26,956 bases of DNA, from assembly GCA_023387735.1 (NCBI GenBank), contig JAEWHP010000013.1, positions 1 through 26,956 on the forward strand. Direction: 5' to 3'. The position numbers were made by a program, and so were the translations under genes. The DNA is from Pseudomonadota bacterium (GTDB lineage Bacteria; Pseudomonadota; Alphaproteobacteria; Rhizobiales; Xanthobacteraceae). Positions 13,865 through 21,838 of the stretch are shown here, piece by piece (position 1 is the first letter of the stretch; the number at the start of each line of letters is the position of its first letter). A model generated the notes under the pieces. It was given only the letters and a program-made list of their open reading frames with translations. It was not told the origin of the DNA and made no database searches.

Positions 13865-14485
13865 ATGGAACTGAAAGTCACGACCCTTGAAGGCAAGGAA
13901 GCCGGATCGGTCCAGCTCTCGGACGCGATCTTCGGTCTCGAGCCCCGCGCCGATATCATCCAGCGTTGCGTGCAATGGCAGCTCAACAAGCGCCAGGCCG
14001 GAACGCACAAGGCAAAGGGCCGCGCCGAGATCTGGCGCACCGGCAAGAAGATGTACAAGCAGAAGGGCACCGGCGGCGCCCGTCACGGCTCGGCCCGCGT
14101 GCCGCAGTTCCGCGGCGGTGGCCGTGCGTTCGGTCCGGTCGTTCGCTCGCATGCGACCGATCTGCCGAAGAAGGTGCGCGCGCTGGCGCTCAAGCACGCG
14201 CTGTCGGCGAAGGCCAAGGACGGCGGGTTGATCGTGATCGACAATGCGCAGGTCCAGGAAGCCAAGACCAAGGCGCTGGTCGGCCATTTCTCGGGTCTCG
14301 GCCTGACCAATGCGCTGATCATCGATGGTGCCGAGCTGAACACCGGTTTCGCGACCGCAGTCCGCAACATTCCGAACATCGACGTGCTGCCGATCCAGGG
14401 CATCAACGTCTATGACATTCTGCGCCGTCACAAGCTGGTGCTGACGAAGGCGGCTGTCGATGCGCTGGAGGCGCGCTTCAAATGA
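13865..14485 (+). CDS. rplD: 50S ribosomal protein L4
   Basis: L4 (206 residues) binds 23S rRNA domain I, and its extended loop lines the constriction of the exit tunnel. The loop motifs KMYKQKGTGGARHGSARVPQ and FRGGGRAFGP, and the terminal region NVYDILRRHKLVLTK, are clear. In E. coli, L4 also represses the S10 operon; I see no evidence for or against this here. It starts one base after rplC, and its stop overlaps the rplW start by four bases (ATGA), which points to coupled translation. Confidence 0.97.
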   Translation: MELKVTTLEGKEAGSVQLSDAIFGLEPRADIIQRCVQWQLNKRQAGTHKAKGRAEIWRTGKKMYKQKGTGGARHGSARVPQFRGGGRAFGPVVRSHATDLPKKVRALALKHALSAKAKDGGLIVIDNAQVQEAKTKALVGHFSGLGLTNALIIDGAELNTGFATAVRNIPNIDVLPIQGINVYDILRRHKLVLTKAAVDALEARFK

Positions 14486-14781
14486 AGATTACCGATCCGC
14501 GCCATTACGACGTGATCGTCGCGCCCGTCGTCACCGAAAAGGCGACGGTGGCGTCCGAGCACAACAAGGTCGTGTTCAAGGTCGCCGGCAAGGCGACCAA
14601 GCCGCAAATCAAGGAAGCCGTCGAGAAGCTGTTCGACGTCAAGGTGAAGAGCGTGAACACCCTTGTCCGCAAGGGCAAGACCAAGGTGTTCCGCGGCAAT
14701 TTCGGTTCGCAGTCGGACGTCAAGCGGGCGATCGTGACCCTCGAAGAGGGCCACCGCATCGACGTCACCACCGGACTATAA
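14482..14781 (+). CDS. rplW: 50S ribosomal protein L23
   Basis: L23 (99 residues) sits at the mouth of the exit tunnel, where trigger factor and the signal recognition particle dock. DVIVAPVVTEKAT, HNKVVFKVAGKATKPQIKEA and VNTLVRKGKTKVFRG are typical, and the length is normal. Its ATG overlaps the rplD stop by four bases, so initiation is likely coupled to rplD termination. The gap to rplB is 12 bases. Confidence 0.97.
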   Translation: MKITDPRHYDVIVAPVVTEKATVASEHNKVVFKVAGKATKPQIKEAVEKLFDVKVKSVNTLVRKGKTKVFRGNFGSQSDVKRAIVTLEEGHRIDVTTGL

Positions 14782-14793
14782 GGCGACACAGCG

Positions 14794-15627
14794 ATGGCAT
14801 TGAAAACCTACAATCCGACGACGCCAGGCCAGCGCCAGCTGGTGATGGTCGACCGTTCGGCGCTCTACAAGGGCAAGCCGGTCAAGGCGTTGACCGAGGG
14901 TAAGCTCGGCAATGGCGGCCGCAACAACACCGGCCGTATCACGGTGCGCTTCCGCGGCGGTGGCCACAAGAAGGCCTACCGCATGGTGGACTTCAAGCGT
15001 AACAAGGTCGACGTTCCCGCCGTCGTCGAACGGCTGGAATACGATCCGAACCGCACCGCGTTCATCGCGCTGATCAAGTATCAGGACGGCGAGCAGGCCT
15101 ACATCCTGGCGCCGCAGCGTCTGGCTGCGGGCGACACGGTGGTTGCCGGCAACTATGTCGACGTGAAGCCCGGCAACGTCATGCCGCTCGGCAACATGCC
15201 GGTCGGCACGATCGTCCACAACATCGAGATGAAAATCGGGAAGGGCGGCCAGATCGCGCGTTCGGCCGGTACCTACGCCCAGATCGTCGGTCGCGATCAG
15301 GACTACGTCATTCTGCGCCTGAACTCGGGCGAGCAGCGCCTGGTGCATGGCCGTTGCCGCGGCACCATCGGTGCGGTGTCGAACCCCGACCACATGAACA
15401 TCTCGATCGGCAAGGCCGGCCGTACCCGCTGGATGGGCTGGCGTCCGCATAACCGCGGCGTCGTCATGAACCCGATCGACCATCCGCACGGCGGCGGCGA
15501 AGGCCGCACCTCGGGCGGCCGCCACCCGGTTACCCCGTGGGGCAAGCCGACCAAGGGCAAGAAGACCCGGTCGAACAAGTCGACCAATCGATTCATCCTC
15601 CTAAGCCGCCACAAGCGGAAGAAGTAA
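14794..15627 (+). CDS. rplB: 50S ribosomal protein L2
   Basis: L2 (277 residues) is one of the largest ribosomal proteins; it helps join the subunits and supports the peptidyl transferase centre. MALKTYNPTTPGQRQLV, GRNNTGRITVRFRGGGHKK and the C-terminal NPIDHPHGGGEGRTSGGRHP, which contains the conserved histidines, identify it. AAGGCGAC before the ATG is an acceptable ribosome site. The frame is intact, and rpsS follows after 12 bases. Confidence 0.98.
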   Translation: MALKTYNPTTPGQRQLVMVDRSALYKGKPVKALTEGKLGNGGRNNTGRITVRFRGGGHKKAYRMVDFKRNKVDVPAVVERLEYDPNRTAFIALIKYQDGEQAYILAPQRLAAGDTVVAGNYVDVKPGNVMPLGNMPVGTIVHNIEMKIGKGGQIARSAGTYAQIVGRDQDYVILRLNSGEQRLVHGRCRGTIGAVSNPDHMNISIGKAGRTRWMGWRPHNRGVVMNPIDHPHGGGEGRTSGGRHPVTPWGKPTKGKKTRSNKSTNRFILLSRHKRKK

Positions 15628-15639
15628 GGAACGCCGGAC

Positions 15640-15918
15640 ATGGTTCGTTCAGTCTGGAAAGGCCCGTTCGTCGAAGGCTCTCTGCTCAAGAAGGCAGATG
15701 CCGCGCGTGCGTCCGGCCGTCACGACGTCATCAAGATCTGGAGCCGCCGCTCGACCATCCTGCCGCAATTCGTCGGCCTGACGTTCGGCGTCTACAACGG
15801 CCAGAAGCATGTGCCGGTATCGGTCAACGAGGAAATGGTGGGTCACAAGTTCGGCGAGTTCTCGCCGACCCGTACCTTCCATGGCCATTCTGGCGACAAG
15901 AAAGCCAAGAAGGCTTGA
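15640..15918 (+). CDS. rpsS: 30S ribosomal protein S19
   Basis: S19 (92 residues) forms part of the small-subunit head with S13 and takes part in an inter-subunit bridge. MVRSVWKGPFVEGSLLKK, SRRSTILPQFVGLTFGVYNG and HKFGEFSPTRTFHGHSGDKK are family hallmarks. AAGGAA at the end of rplB supplies the ribosome site. The length is normal. Confidence 0.98.
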   Translation: MVRSVWKGPFVEGSLLKKADAARASGRHDVIKIWSRRSTILPQFVGLTFGVYNGQKHVPVSVNEEMVGHKFGEFSPTRTFHGHSGDKKAKKA

Positions 15919-15928
15919 GGAATAGACG

Positions 15929-16315
15929 ATGAGCAAACCAAAGCGCGAACGTAGCCTCGCCGAGAACGAGGCCAAGGCGGTTGCCCGGATGCTGCGCGTC
16001 AGCCCGCAGAAGCTCAATCTTGTCGCGCAGCTGATCCGCGGCCGGAAGGCTTCGGCTGCGCTCGCCGACCTGCAGTTCTCGCGCAAGCGGATCGCGGTCG
16101 ACGTCAAGAAGTGCCTGGAATCGGCGATCGCGAATGCCGAGAACAACCATGACCTCGAAGTCGACGATCTCGTCGTTGCCGAGGCCCATGTCGGCAACGG
16201 CATCGTGATGAAGCGTTTTTCGCCGCGCGGCCGTGGCCGTTCGGGGCGTGTGTATAAACCGTTCTCGCACCTGACCATCGTGGTTCGTCAGGTCGAGGCC
16301 GAGGCTGGCGCGTAA
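15929..16315 (+). CDS. rplV: 50S ribosomal protein L22
   Basis: L22 (128 residues) has a long beta hairpin that, with L4, narrows the exit tunnel and is a site of macrolide resistance. AKAVARMLRVSPQKLNLVAQ, ESAIANAENNHDL and the hairpin region with SPRGRGRSGRV mark it. The N-terminus (MSKPKRERSLAENEAKA) is longer than in E. coli. GAGGAA precedes the ATG. It lies ten bases after rpsS. Confidence 0.97.
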   Translation: MSKPKRERSLAENEAKAVARMLRVSPQKLNLVAQLIRGRKASAALADLQFSRKRIAVDVKKCLESAIANAENNHDLEVDDLVVAEAHVGNGIVMKRFSPRGRGRSGRVYKPFSHLTIVVRQVEAEAGA

Positions 16316-16334
16316 AGAGGCGCAGGAGAAAACG

Positions 16335-17033
16335 ATGGGTCAAAAGATCAATCCAATCGGACTGCGTCTCGGCATCAACCGTACGTGGGATTCCCGTTGG
16401 TTCGCCGGCAAGAACGAATACGGCAAGCTGCTGCATGAGGATGTGAAGATCCGCGAGATCCTGCACAAGGAGCTCAAGCAGGCTGCGGTTGCCCGCATCG
16501 TGATCGAGCGTCCGCACAAGAAGTGCCGCGTGACGATCCATTCAGCGCGTCCCGGCGTCGTGATCGGCAAGAAGGGCGCCGACATCGACAAGCTGCGCAA
16601 GCGCGTTGCCGACATCACGGATTCCGACGTCGTCATCAACATCGTCGAAATCCGCAAGCCTGAACTCGATGCCACCCTGGTCGCCGAATCGATCGCCCAG
16701 CAGCTCGAGCGCCGCGTCGCGTTCCGCCGCGCCATGAAGCGCGCCGTGCAGTCGGCGATGCGTCTTGGCGCCGAAGGCATCCGCATCAACTGCTCGGGCC
16801 GTCTCGGCGGCGCCGAAATCGCGCGGATGGAATGGTATCGCGAAGGCCGCGTGCCGCTGCACACGCTGCGCGCCGACGTCGATTACGGCGTGGCGACCGC
16901 GTTCACGACCTTCGGCACCTGCGGCGTCAAGGTCTGGATCTTCAAGGGTGAGATCCTCGAGCACGATCCGATGGCCCAGGACAAGAAGATGGCCGAAGGC
17001 GACAACACGCGCCCGCGCCGCGACGCTGCGTGA
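16335..17033 (+). CDS. rpsC: 30S ribosomal protein S3
   Basis: S3 (232 residues) lines the mRNA entry channel and contributes to the ribosome's helicase activity. MGQKINPIGLRLGINRTWDS, the KH-domain loop VVIGKKGADIDKLR and IRINCSGRLGGAEIAR are diagnostic. The C-terminal tail is short and charged, as is usual. AGGAGA upstream is the ribosome site. rplP follows after 30 bases. Confidence 0.98.
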   Translation: MGQKINPIGLRLGINRTWDSRWFAGKNEYGKLLHEDVKIREILHKELKQAAVARIVIERPHKKCRVTIHSARPGVVIGKKGADIDKLRKRVADITDSDVVINIVEIRKPELDATLVAESIAQQLERRVAFRRAMKRAVQSAMRLGAEGIRINCSGRLGGAEIARMEWYREGRVPLHTLRADVDYGVATAFTTFGTCGVKVWIFKGEILEHDPMAQDKKMAEGDNTRPRRDAA

Positions 17034-17063
17034 GACACATAAGAAGTTTGAGGGCTTAAAGCC

Positions 17064-17477
17064 ATGATGCAACCAAAGAAGACGAAGTTCCGGAAGGCGC
17101 ATAAGGGCCGTATCCACGGCGTTGCGACTTCGGGTGCGACGTTGTCGTTCGGTCAATTCGGCCTGAAGGCGATGGCGCCAGAGCGCATCACCGCCCGCCA
17201 GATCGAAGCCGCACGCCGCGCGCTGACCCGCCACATGAAGCGCGCCGGCCGCGTCTGGATCCGCGTGTTTCCGGACCTTCCGGTGTCGAAGAAGCCCGCC
17301 GAAGTCCGCATGGGCTCCGGCAAGGGTACGCCCGAATTGTGGGTGGCGCGGGTCAAGCCTGGCCGCGTGATTTTCGAGATCGACGGCGTCACGGTGCAGA
17401 CCGCAAAGGAAGCGCTTTCGCTCGCCGCCGCCAAGCTGCCGATCAAGACGCGCTTCGTCGCGCGCATTGCGGAGTAA
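17064..17477 (+). CDS. rplP: 50S ribosomal protein L16
   Basis: L16 (137 residues) contacts A-site tRNA and is needed late in large-subunit assembly. MMQPKKTKFRKAHKGRIHG, ITARQIEAARRALTRHMKR and VRMGSGKGTPELWVARVKPG are typical. Two ATG codons stand side by side (17064 and 17067); the first gives the usual family length. GAGGG lies upstream. Its end carries the GGAG that probably serves rpmC, five bases on. Confidence 0.97.
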   Translation: MMQPKKTKFRKAHKGRIHGVATSGATLSFGQFGLKAMAPERITARQIEAARRALTRHMKRAGRVWIRVFPDLPVSKKPAEVRMGSGKGTPELWVARVKPGRVIFEIDGVTVQTAKEALSLAAAKLPIKTRFVARIAE

Positions 17478-17482
17478 TCGTC

Positions 17483-17689
17483 ATGGCACAGATGAAAGTC
17501 GAAGACATACGCGCGATGAGCGACGACCAGAGGGAGGACGCCGTCCTCAATCTGAAGAAGGAGCGCTTCAACCTGCGTTTCCAGCGCGCCACCGGGCAGT
17601 TGGAGAACACCTCGCGGCTGCGCGAAGCCCGCCGCGATATCGCCCGCATCAAGACCATCGCCGCGCAAGCGCGCGCGAAGAAGAAGTAA
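17483..17689 (+). CDS. rpmC: 50S ribosomal protein L29
   Basis: L29 (68 residues) is a small helical protein near the tunnel exit, next to L23. MAQMKVEDIRAMSDDQREDA, LNLKKERFNLRFQRATGQLE and RRDIARIKTI show the usual two-helix fold. The frame is open well upstream inside rplP, but ATG 17483 fits the family start and follows GGAG (17471-17474), which overlaps the end of rplP. Translation is probably coupled to rplP. Confidence 0.96.
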   Translation: MAQMKVEDIRAMSDDQREDAVLNLKKERFNLRFQRATGQLENTSRLREARRDIARIKTIAAQARAKKK

Positions 17690-17699
17690 GGGGCCAGCT

Positions 17700-17948
17700 A
17701 TGCCGAAACGTACCCTTCAGGGCGTAGTCGTCAGCGACAAGCAAGCCAAGACGGTGGTGGTGCGCGTCGATCGCCGCTTCACCCATCCGATCTACAAGAA
17801 GACGATCCGCCGCTCCAAGAACTACCACGCGCACGACGAGAACAACCAGTTCAAGCCGGGTGACATGGTCTGGATCGAGGAGAGCAAGCCGATCTCGAAA
17901 CTGAAGCGCTGGACCGTGGTCCGGGGCGAGCAGAAGAAAACCGCCTGA
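17700..17948 (+). CDS. rpsQ: 30S ribosomal protein S17
   Basis: S17 (82 residues) is a primary binder of the 5' domain of 16S rRNA. MPKRTLQGVVVSDKQAKTVV, VDRRFTHPIYKKTIRRSKNY and the OB-fold strand KPGDMVWIEESKPISKLKRW are characteristic. AAGGGG precedes the ATG. It is the last gene of the S10 block, and a 9-bp hairpin starts four bases after its stop. Confidence 0.97.
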   Translation: MPKRTLQGVVVSDKQAKTVVVRVDRRFTHPIYKKTIRRSKNYHAHDENNQFKPGDMVWIEESKPISKLKRWTVVRGEQKKTA

Positions 17949-17951
17949 GAT

Positions 17952-17973
17952 TCATCCGGCCAGGGCCGGATGA
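17952..17973 (+). repeat. Hairpin at the S10/spc operon boundary
   Basis: TCATCCGGC (17952-17960) and GCCGGATGA (17965-17973) form a perfect nine-base stem with a four-base CAGG loop. A short T-run (AATTTTA) occurs about 15 bases later, too far for a standard terminator. It is followed by a smaller inverted repeat, GCGCT/AGCGC (17994-18009). The pair occupies most of the 86-base rpsQ-rplN gap. Confidence 0.65.
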
Positions 17974-18034
17974 GTGAACAGGAAAAATTTTAGGCGCTAA
18001 TTCGAGCGCATCAGAAAGAGGACGAGGTGCATCA

Positions 18035-18403
18035 ATGATTCAGATGCAGACCAACCTCGACGTGGCCGACAATTCAGGCGCACGCCGTGTCATGTGCATC
18101 AAGGTGCTGGGGGGCTCCAAGCGCCGCTATGCCACCGTGGGCGACGTTATCGTCGTGTCGATCAAGGAAGCCATTCCGCGCGGAAAGGTGAAGAAGGGCG
18201 ACGTGATGAAGGCCGTCGTGGTGCGGGTCCGCAAGGACATCCGCCGCGCCGACGGCTCGGTCATCCGCTTCGACCGCAACGCCGCCGTGCTGATCAACAA
18301 CCAGTCGGAGCCGGTCGGCACCCGTATCTTCGGGCCGGTGCCGCGCGAGCTGCGCGCCAAGAACCACATGAAGATCATTTCGCTCGCGCCGGAGGTGCTG
18401 TGA
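18035..18403 (+). CDS. rplN: 50S ribosomal protein L14
   Basis: L14 (122 residues) is at the subunit interface and is where the silencing factor RsfS docks. [40 protein letters not shown] and the ending [18 protein letters not shown] are typical. GAGGACGAGG upstream includes the ribosome site. It opens the spc block after an 86-base gap, and its TGA shares a base with the rplX ATG. Confidence 0.98.
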
Positions 18404-18717
18404 TGGCTGCCAAGATCCGGAAAGGTGACAAGGTCATCGTGCTGAACGGCCGCGACAAGGGCCGTACCGGCGAAGTATTCGAGGTCCGCCCCGCCGAGAA
18501 CAAGGCGCTGGTGCGCGGCGTCAACATGGTGAAGCGTCACCAGAAGCAGACCCAGAACCAGGAGGGCGGCATCATCTCCAAGGAGTCGCCGATCCACCTG
18601 TCCAACATCGCCTATGTCGGCAAGGACGGAAAGCCGACCCGCGTGGGCTTCAAGATTCAGGCTGATGGCAAGAAGGTACGCATTGCCAAGAGCTCGGGAG
18701 CAGAGATCGATGGCTGA
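18403..18717 (+). CDS. rplX: 50S ribosomal protein L24
   Basis: L24 (104 residues) starts assembly of the large subunit at the 5' end of 23S rRNA. KIRKGDKVIVLNGRDKGRTG is the KOW motif, followed by VRGVNMVKRHQKQTQ. The ATG at 18403 overlaps the rplN stop by one base (TGATG), with GGAGGTG just upstream; the frame is open further upstream, but only this start matches the family. The end overlaps rplE by eight bases. Confidence 0.97.
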   Translation: MAAKIRKGDKVIVLNGRDKGRTGEVFEVRPAENKALVRGVNMVKRHQKQTQNQEGGIISKESPIHLSNIAYVGKDGKPTRVGFKIQADGKKVRIAKSSGAEIDG

Positions 18718-19267
18718 TACCGCTTACGTGCCGCGCCTGCGCGCGGAGTATGACAAGAGCATTCGCAGCAAGCTGACCGAACAGTTCGGCTATGCCAACG
18801 TCATGCAGGTGCCGCGCCTGGACAAGGTCGTGCTCAACATGGGCGTCGGCGATGCCGTCAACGACCGCAAGAAGGCCGAGACCGCAGCCGGCGAACTGAC
18901 GCAGATCGCCGGCCAGAAGGCGGTCGTGACCTATTCGCGGATCGCGATCGCGACCTTCAAGCTGCGTGAAAACCAGCCGATCGGCTGCAAGGTCACGCTG
19001 CGCAAGGCCAAGATGTACGAGTTCATCGACCGCCTGGTGAACGTGGCCCTGCCGCGCGTGCGCGACTTCCGTGGCCTCAATCCGAAGAGCTTCGACGGCC
19101 GCGGCAACTATTCGCTCGGCCTCAAGGAGCACATCATTTTCCCCGAAATCGACTTCGACAAGGTTTCGGAAGCCCGCGGCATGGACATCACGGTTTGCAC
19201 CACGGCGCGTACCGACGACGAGGCAAGGGCCTTGTTGACCGCTTTCAATTTCCCGTTCCGGCAGTGA
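18710..19267 (+). CDS. rplE: 50S ribosomal protein L5
   Basis: L5 (185 residues) binds 5S rRNA and touches P-site tRNA. VPRLDKVVLNMGVGDAVNDR, RENQPIGCKVTLRKAKMYEF and RGLNPKSFDGRGNYSLGLKE are diagnostic. I chose ATG 18710 (MADTAYVPRLRAEYD), inside the last codons of rplX; the eight-base overlap and the GGGAG upstream in rplX suggest coupled translation. The length is normal. Confidence 0.97.
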   Translation: MADTAYVPRLRAEYDKSIRSKLTEQFGYANVMQVPRLDKVVLNMGVGDAVNDRKKAETAAGELTQIAGQKAVVTYSRIAIATFKLRENQPIGCKVTLRKAKMYEFIDRLVNVALPRVRDFRGLNPKSFDGRGNYSLGLKEHIIFPEIDFDKVSEARGMDITVCTTARTDDEARALLTAFNFPFRQ

Positions 19268-19311
19268 GACGCAGCTAAAGCCTCTCAAACGCGGAAACCC
19301 AGGAGCCAAGC

Positions 19312-19617
19312 ATGGCAAAGAAGAGTTCGATCGAGAAGAACAACCGGCGCAAGCGGATGGCCAAGAACGCCGCGCCCGCGCGCGCGCGTCTGAAGGCGAT
19401 CATCGCCGACAAGACCAAGCCGATGGAAGAGCGGTTCGCGGCGACGCTGAAGCTTGCCGAGATGCCGCGCAATTCGTCGACCACGCGCATTCGCAACCGC
19501 TGCGAGCTGACCGGCCGTCCGCGCTCGAACTACCGCAAGAACAAGCTGTCCCGCATCGCGCTGCGTGAGCTCGGCTCCAAGGGCCTGGTTCCCGGGCTCG
19601 TGAAGTCGAGCTGGTAA
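19312..19617 (+). CDS. rpsN: 30S ribosomal protein S14 (zinc-free type)
   Basis: S14 (101 residues) is a late-assembling head protein. MAKKSSIEKNNRRKRMAKN and the C-terminal NRCELTGRPRSNYRKNKLSR and GLVPGLVKSSW identify it. It is the long form without the four-cysteine zinc ribbon, so it does not depend on zinc. AGGAG precedes the ATG. It lies 44 bases after rplE, and its stop overlaps the very strong ribosome site of rpsH. Confidence 0.97.
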   Translation: MAKKSSIEKNNRRKRMAKNAAPARARLKAIIADKTKPMEERFAATLKLAEMPRNSSTTRIRNRCELTGRPRSNYRKNKLSRIALRELGSKGLVPGLVKSSW

Positions 19618-19631
19618 GGAGGGTCGGAACC

Positions 19632-20030
19632 ATGTCAACGCACGATCCGATCTCCGATCTCATCACCCGCATCCGCAATGCGCAGATGCGCTCGAAGTCC
19701 AAGGTCTCGACCCCGGGCTCGAAGATGCGCGCCAGCGTGCTCGAAGTGCTGAAGTCGGAAGGCTATATCCGCGGCTATGCCAGCGTCGAACACGCTTCCG
19801 GCCGCAGCGAGCTCGAGATCGAGCTGAAATATTTCGACGGCGAGCCCGTCATTCGCGAGATCGAGCGGGTCTCCAAGCCGGGCCGTCGGGTTTACGCCTC
19901 GGTGAAGAACCTGCCGCGCGTGAACAATGGTCTCGGCATTTCGGTGTTGTCGACGCCGAAGGGAATCATGGCTGACCACGAAGCGCGCGACGCGAACGTG
20001 GGCGGCGAAGTTCTCTTCACGGTGTTCTGA
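19632..20030 (+). CDS. rpsH: 30S ribosomal protein S8
   Basis: S8 (132 residues) is a primary binder of the central domain of 16S rRNA. HDPISDLITRIRNAQM, VSKPGRRVYASVKNLPRVNN and LGISVLSTPKGIMADHEA are characteristic. AAGGAGGG at 19616-19623 is one of the best ribosome sites in the window and overlaps the rpsN stop. In E. coli S8 represses the spc operon by binding near rplE; I did not find an obvious mimic of its 16S site. Confidence 0.97.
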   Translation: MSTHDPISDLITRIRNAQMRSKSKVSTPGSKMRASVLEVLKSEGYIRGYASVEHASGRSELEIELKYFDGEPVIREIERVSKPGRRVYASVKNLPRVNNGLGISVLSTPKGIMADHEARDANVGGEVLFTVF

Positions 20031-20046
20031 GGAAGGATTTAGAGCC

Positions 20047-20580
20047 ATGTCACGTGTTGGCAAACGGCCTGTGGCGATCCCGTCCGGTGTGACGGCGAGC
20101 GTCGAAGGGCAGACCGTCAAGGTGAAGGGACCGAAGGGCCAGCTTCAGTTCGTCGTGCATGACGACGTCGAAGTGAAGCTCGACAAGGGCGAGGTCAAGG
20201 TCGCGCCGAAGTTCAAGACCAATCGTGCGCAGGCCATGTACGGCACCGCGCGCGCGCAGGTCGCCAACCTGGTCGAAGGCGTCACCAAGGGCTTCGAGAA
20301 GAAGCTCGAGATCACCGGCGTCGGCTACCGCGCCGCGATGCAGGGCAAGAACCTGCAGCTCGCGCTCGGCTACAGCCACGACGTCGTCTACGCGATCCCG
20401 GAAGGCATCACCATCGCGGTGCCGAAGCCGACCGAGATCACGATCACGGGCACCGATTCGCAGCGCGTCGGCCAGGTCGCCGCCGAGATCCGCGCCTACC
20501 GTCCGCCGGAGCCGTACAAGGGCAAGGGCGTGAAGTACGCCAACGAATTCATCTTCCGCAAGGAAGGCAAGAAGAAGTAA
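20047..20580 (+). CDS. rplF: 50S ribosomal protein L6
   Basis: L6 (177 residues) lies near the sarcin-ricin loop where translation factors bind. MSRVGKRPVAIPSGVTASVE, VKGPKGQLQF and the C-terminal EIRAYRPPEPYKGKGVKYAN are family motifs. The frame continues upstream into rpsH, but ATG 20047 after GAGGAAGG is the family start. It is full length, with rplR 11 bases downstream. Confidence 0.97.
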   Translation: MSRVGKRPVAIPSGVTASVEGQTVKVKGPKGQLQFVVHDDVEVKLDKGEVKVAPKFKTNRAQAMYGTARAQVANLVEGVTKGFEKKLEITGVGYRAAMQGKNLQLALGYSHDVVYAIPEGITIAVPKPTEITITGTDSQRVGQVAAEIRAYRPPEPYKGKGVKYANEFIFRKEGKKK

Positions 20581-20591
20581 CGGAGCCGGTC

Positions 20592-20951
20592 ATGTCACTC
20601 AAGGTCACGAATGCCCGGCGCAAGCAGCGCGTACGCAATTCGCTGCGCCGGTCTGCCAACGGACGCCCGCGTCTGTCGGTGTTCCGTTCGTCGAAGCACA
20701 TCTACGCCCAGGTCATCGACGACCTGAAGGGCGAGACGCTGGCTTCCGCGTCGTCGCTGGAAAAGGCGATGCGCGAGAGCGGCAACACGGGCGCCAACAT
20801 CGATGCGGCGAAGGCCGTCGGCAAGTTGCTGGCGGAACGCGCCGTGAAGAACGGCGTCAAGGAAGTGATTTTCGATCGCGGCGGCTATCTTTACCACGGG
20901 CGCGTCAAGGCGCTTGCGGATGCGGCCCGCGAGAGCGGATTGAGCTTCTAA
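20592..20951 (+). CDS. rplR: 50S ribosomal protein L18
   Basis: L18 (119 residues) binds 5S rRNA together with L5. RLSVFRSSKHIYAQVIDD, AAKAVGKLLAERAVKNGV and the ending FDRGGYLYHGRVKALADAAR are typical. CGGAG precedes the ATG. It lies 11 bases after rplF; a small AGGGG/CCCCT hairpin (20976-20992) lies in the 58-base gap to rpsE. Confidence 0.97.
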   Translation: MSLKVTNARRKQRVRNSLRRSANGRPRLSVFRSSKHIYAQVIDDLKGETLASASSLEKAMRESGNTGANIDAAKAVGKLLAERAVKNGVKEVIFDRGGYLYHGRVKALADAARESGLSF

Positions 20952-21009
20952 CCGGTTTTGAACATTTACGAGGACAGGGGCTTTCTTCCCCTAAAGATTG
21001 GAAAACACC

Positions 21010-21585
21010 ATGGCAGGTGAACGCGAACGCGGCGGACGCGAACGGAGCAGGGATCGCGAGGAGCGCGACAGCGAGTTCGTCGACAAGCTCGTCCACATCA
21101 ATCGCGTGGCGAAGGTCGTCAAGGGCGGCAAGCGCTTCGGCTTTGCGGCGCTGGTCGTGATCGGCGACCAGAAGGGCCGGGTCGGTTTCGGCCACGGCAA
21201 GGCGCGCGAAGTTCCCGAGGCGATCCGCAAGGCGACCGAGTCGGCGAAGCGCAATTTGACGCGTGTCGCGCTCCGCGAAGGCCGCACGCTGCATCACGAC
21301 ATCGCCGGCCGTCACGGCGCGGGCCGTGTCTATCTCCGCGCCGCTCCGGCCGGTACCGGCATCATCGCCGGCGGCCCGATGCGCGCGGTGTTCGAAACGC
21401 TCGGCATCCAGGACGTGGTGGCGAAGTCGATCGGCTCGTCGAACCCCTACAACATGGTTCGCGCCACCTTCGACGCGCTGAAGCATCAGGATTCGCCGCG
21501 TTCGGTGGCGGCACGCCGCAACATCAAGGTGTCGACGCTGCAGTCGCGCCGCGTCGGCGGCGACGCCGAACTGGTGGCTGAATAA
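21010..21585 (+). CDS. rpsE: 30S ribosomal protein S5
   Basis: S5 (191 residues) affects decoding accuracy and is the protein part of the spectinomycin site. The core motifs NRVAKVVKGGKRFGFAALVV, GRVGFGHGKAREVPEAIRKA and PAGTGIIAGGPMRAVFE are clear. An arginine- and glutamate-rich N-terminal extension (MAGERERGGRERSRDREERD) makes it longer than E. coli S5. A TTG four codons upstream is in frame, but ATG 21010 after GGAAAA is the better start. Confidence 0.96.
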   Translation: MAGERERGGRERSRDREERDSEFVDKLVHINRVAKVVKGGKRFGFAALVVIGDQKGRVGFGHGKAREVPEAIRKATESAKRNLTRVALREGRTLHHDIAGRHGAGRVYLRAAPAGTGIIAGGPMRAVFETLGIQDVVAKSIGSSNPYNMVRATFDALKHQDSPRSVAARRNIKVSTLQSRRVGGDAELVAE

Positions 21586-21623
21586 CCGGCGCGATCTCTT
21601 AGGCGCTATTTGGAGTTAAGACG

Positions 21624-21815
21624 ATGGCCAAGGCCGCAAAGACGATCAAGGTCGAGCAGACCGGCAGCGCAATCCGCCGCCACCACTCGCAGCGTTCGAC
21701 GCTGATCGGCCTCAAGCTCAACAAGATCGGCCGGGTTGCCGAGCTTCAGGATACGCCTGAGGTTCGCGGCATGATCAGCAAGGTCCAGCATCTCGTCCGC
21801 GTCGTCGGCGAGTAA
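21624..21815 (+). CDS. rpmD: 50S ribosomal protein L30
   Basis: L30 (63 residues) is a small protein of the large subunit present in many but not all bacteria. KTIKVEQTGSAIRRHHSQRS, LIGLKLNKIGRVAELQDTPE and GMISKVQHLVRVV match the family over its whole length. GGAG lies upstream. It stands in its usual place between rpsE and rplO. Confidence 0.96.
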   Translation: MAKAAKTIKVEQTGSAIRRHHSQRSTLIGLKLNKIGRVAELQDTPEVRGMISKVQHLVRVVGE

Positions 21816-21838
21816 GCAGTAGATAAGGAGACAGGGCG

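Noticed and set aside
17990..21608. Ten-base word TTAGGCGCTA before rplN (17990-17999) and before rpmD (21599-21608)
   Set aside because: Two copies of a 10-mer sharing GC-rich content are within chance for a window of this size, and the positions relative to the starts differ.
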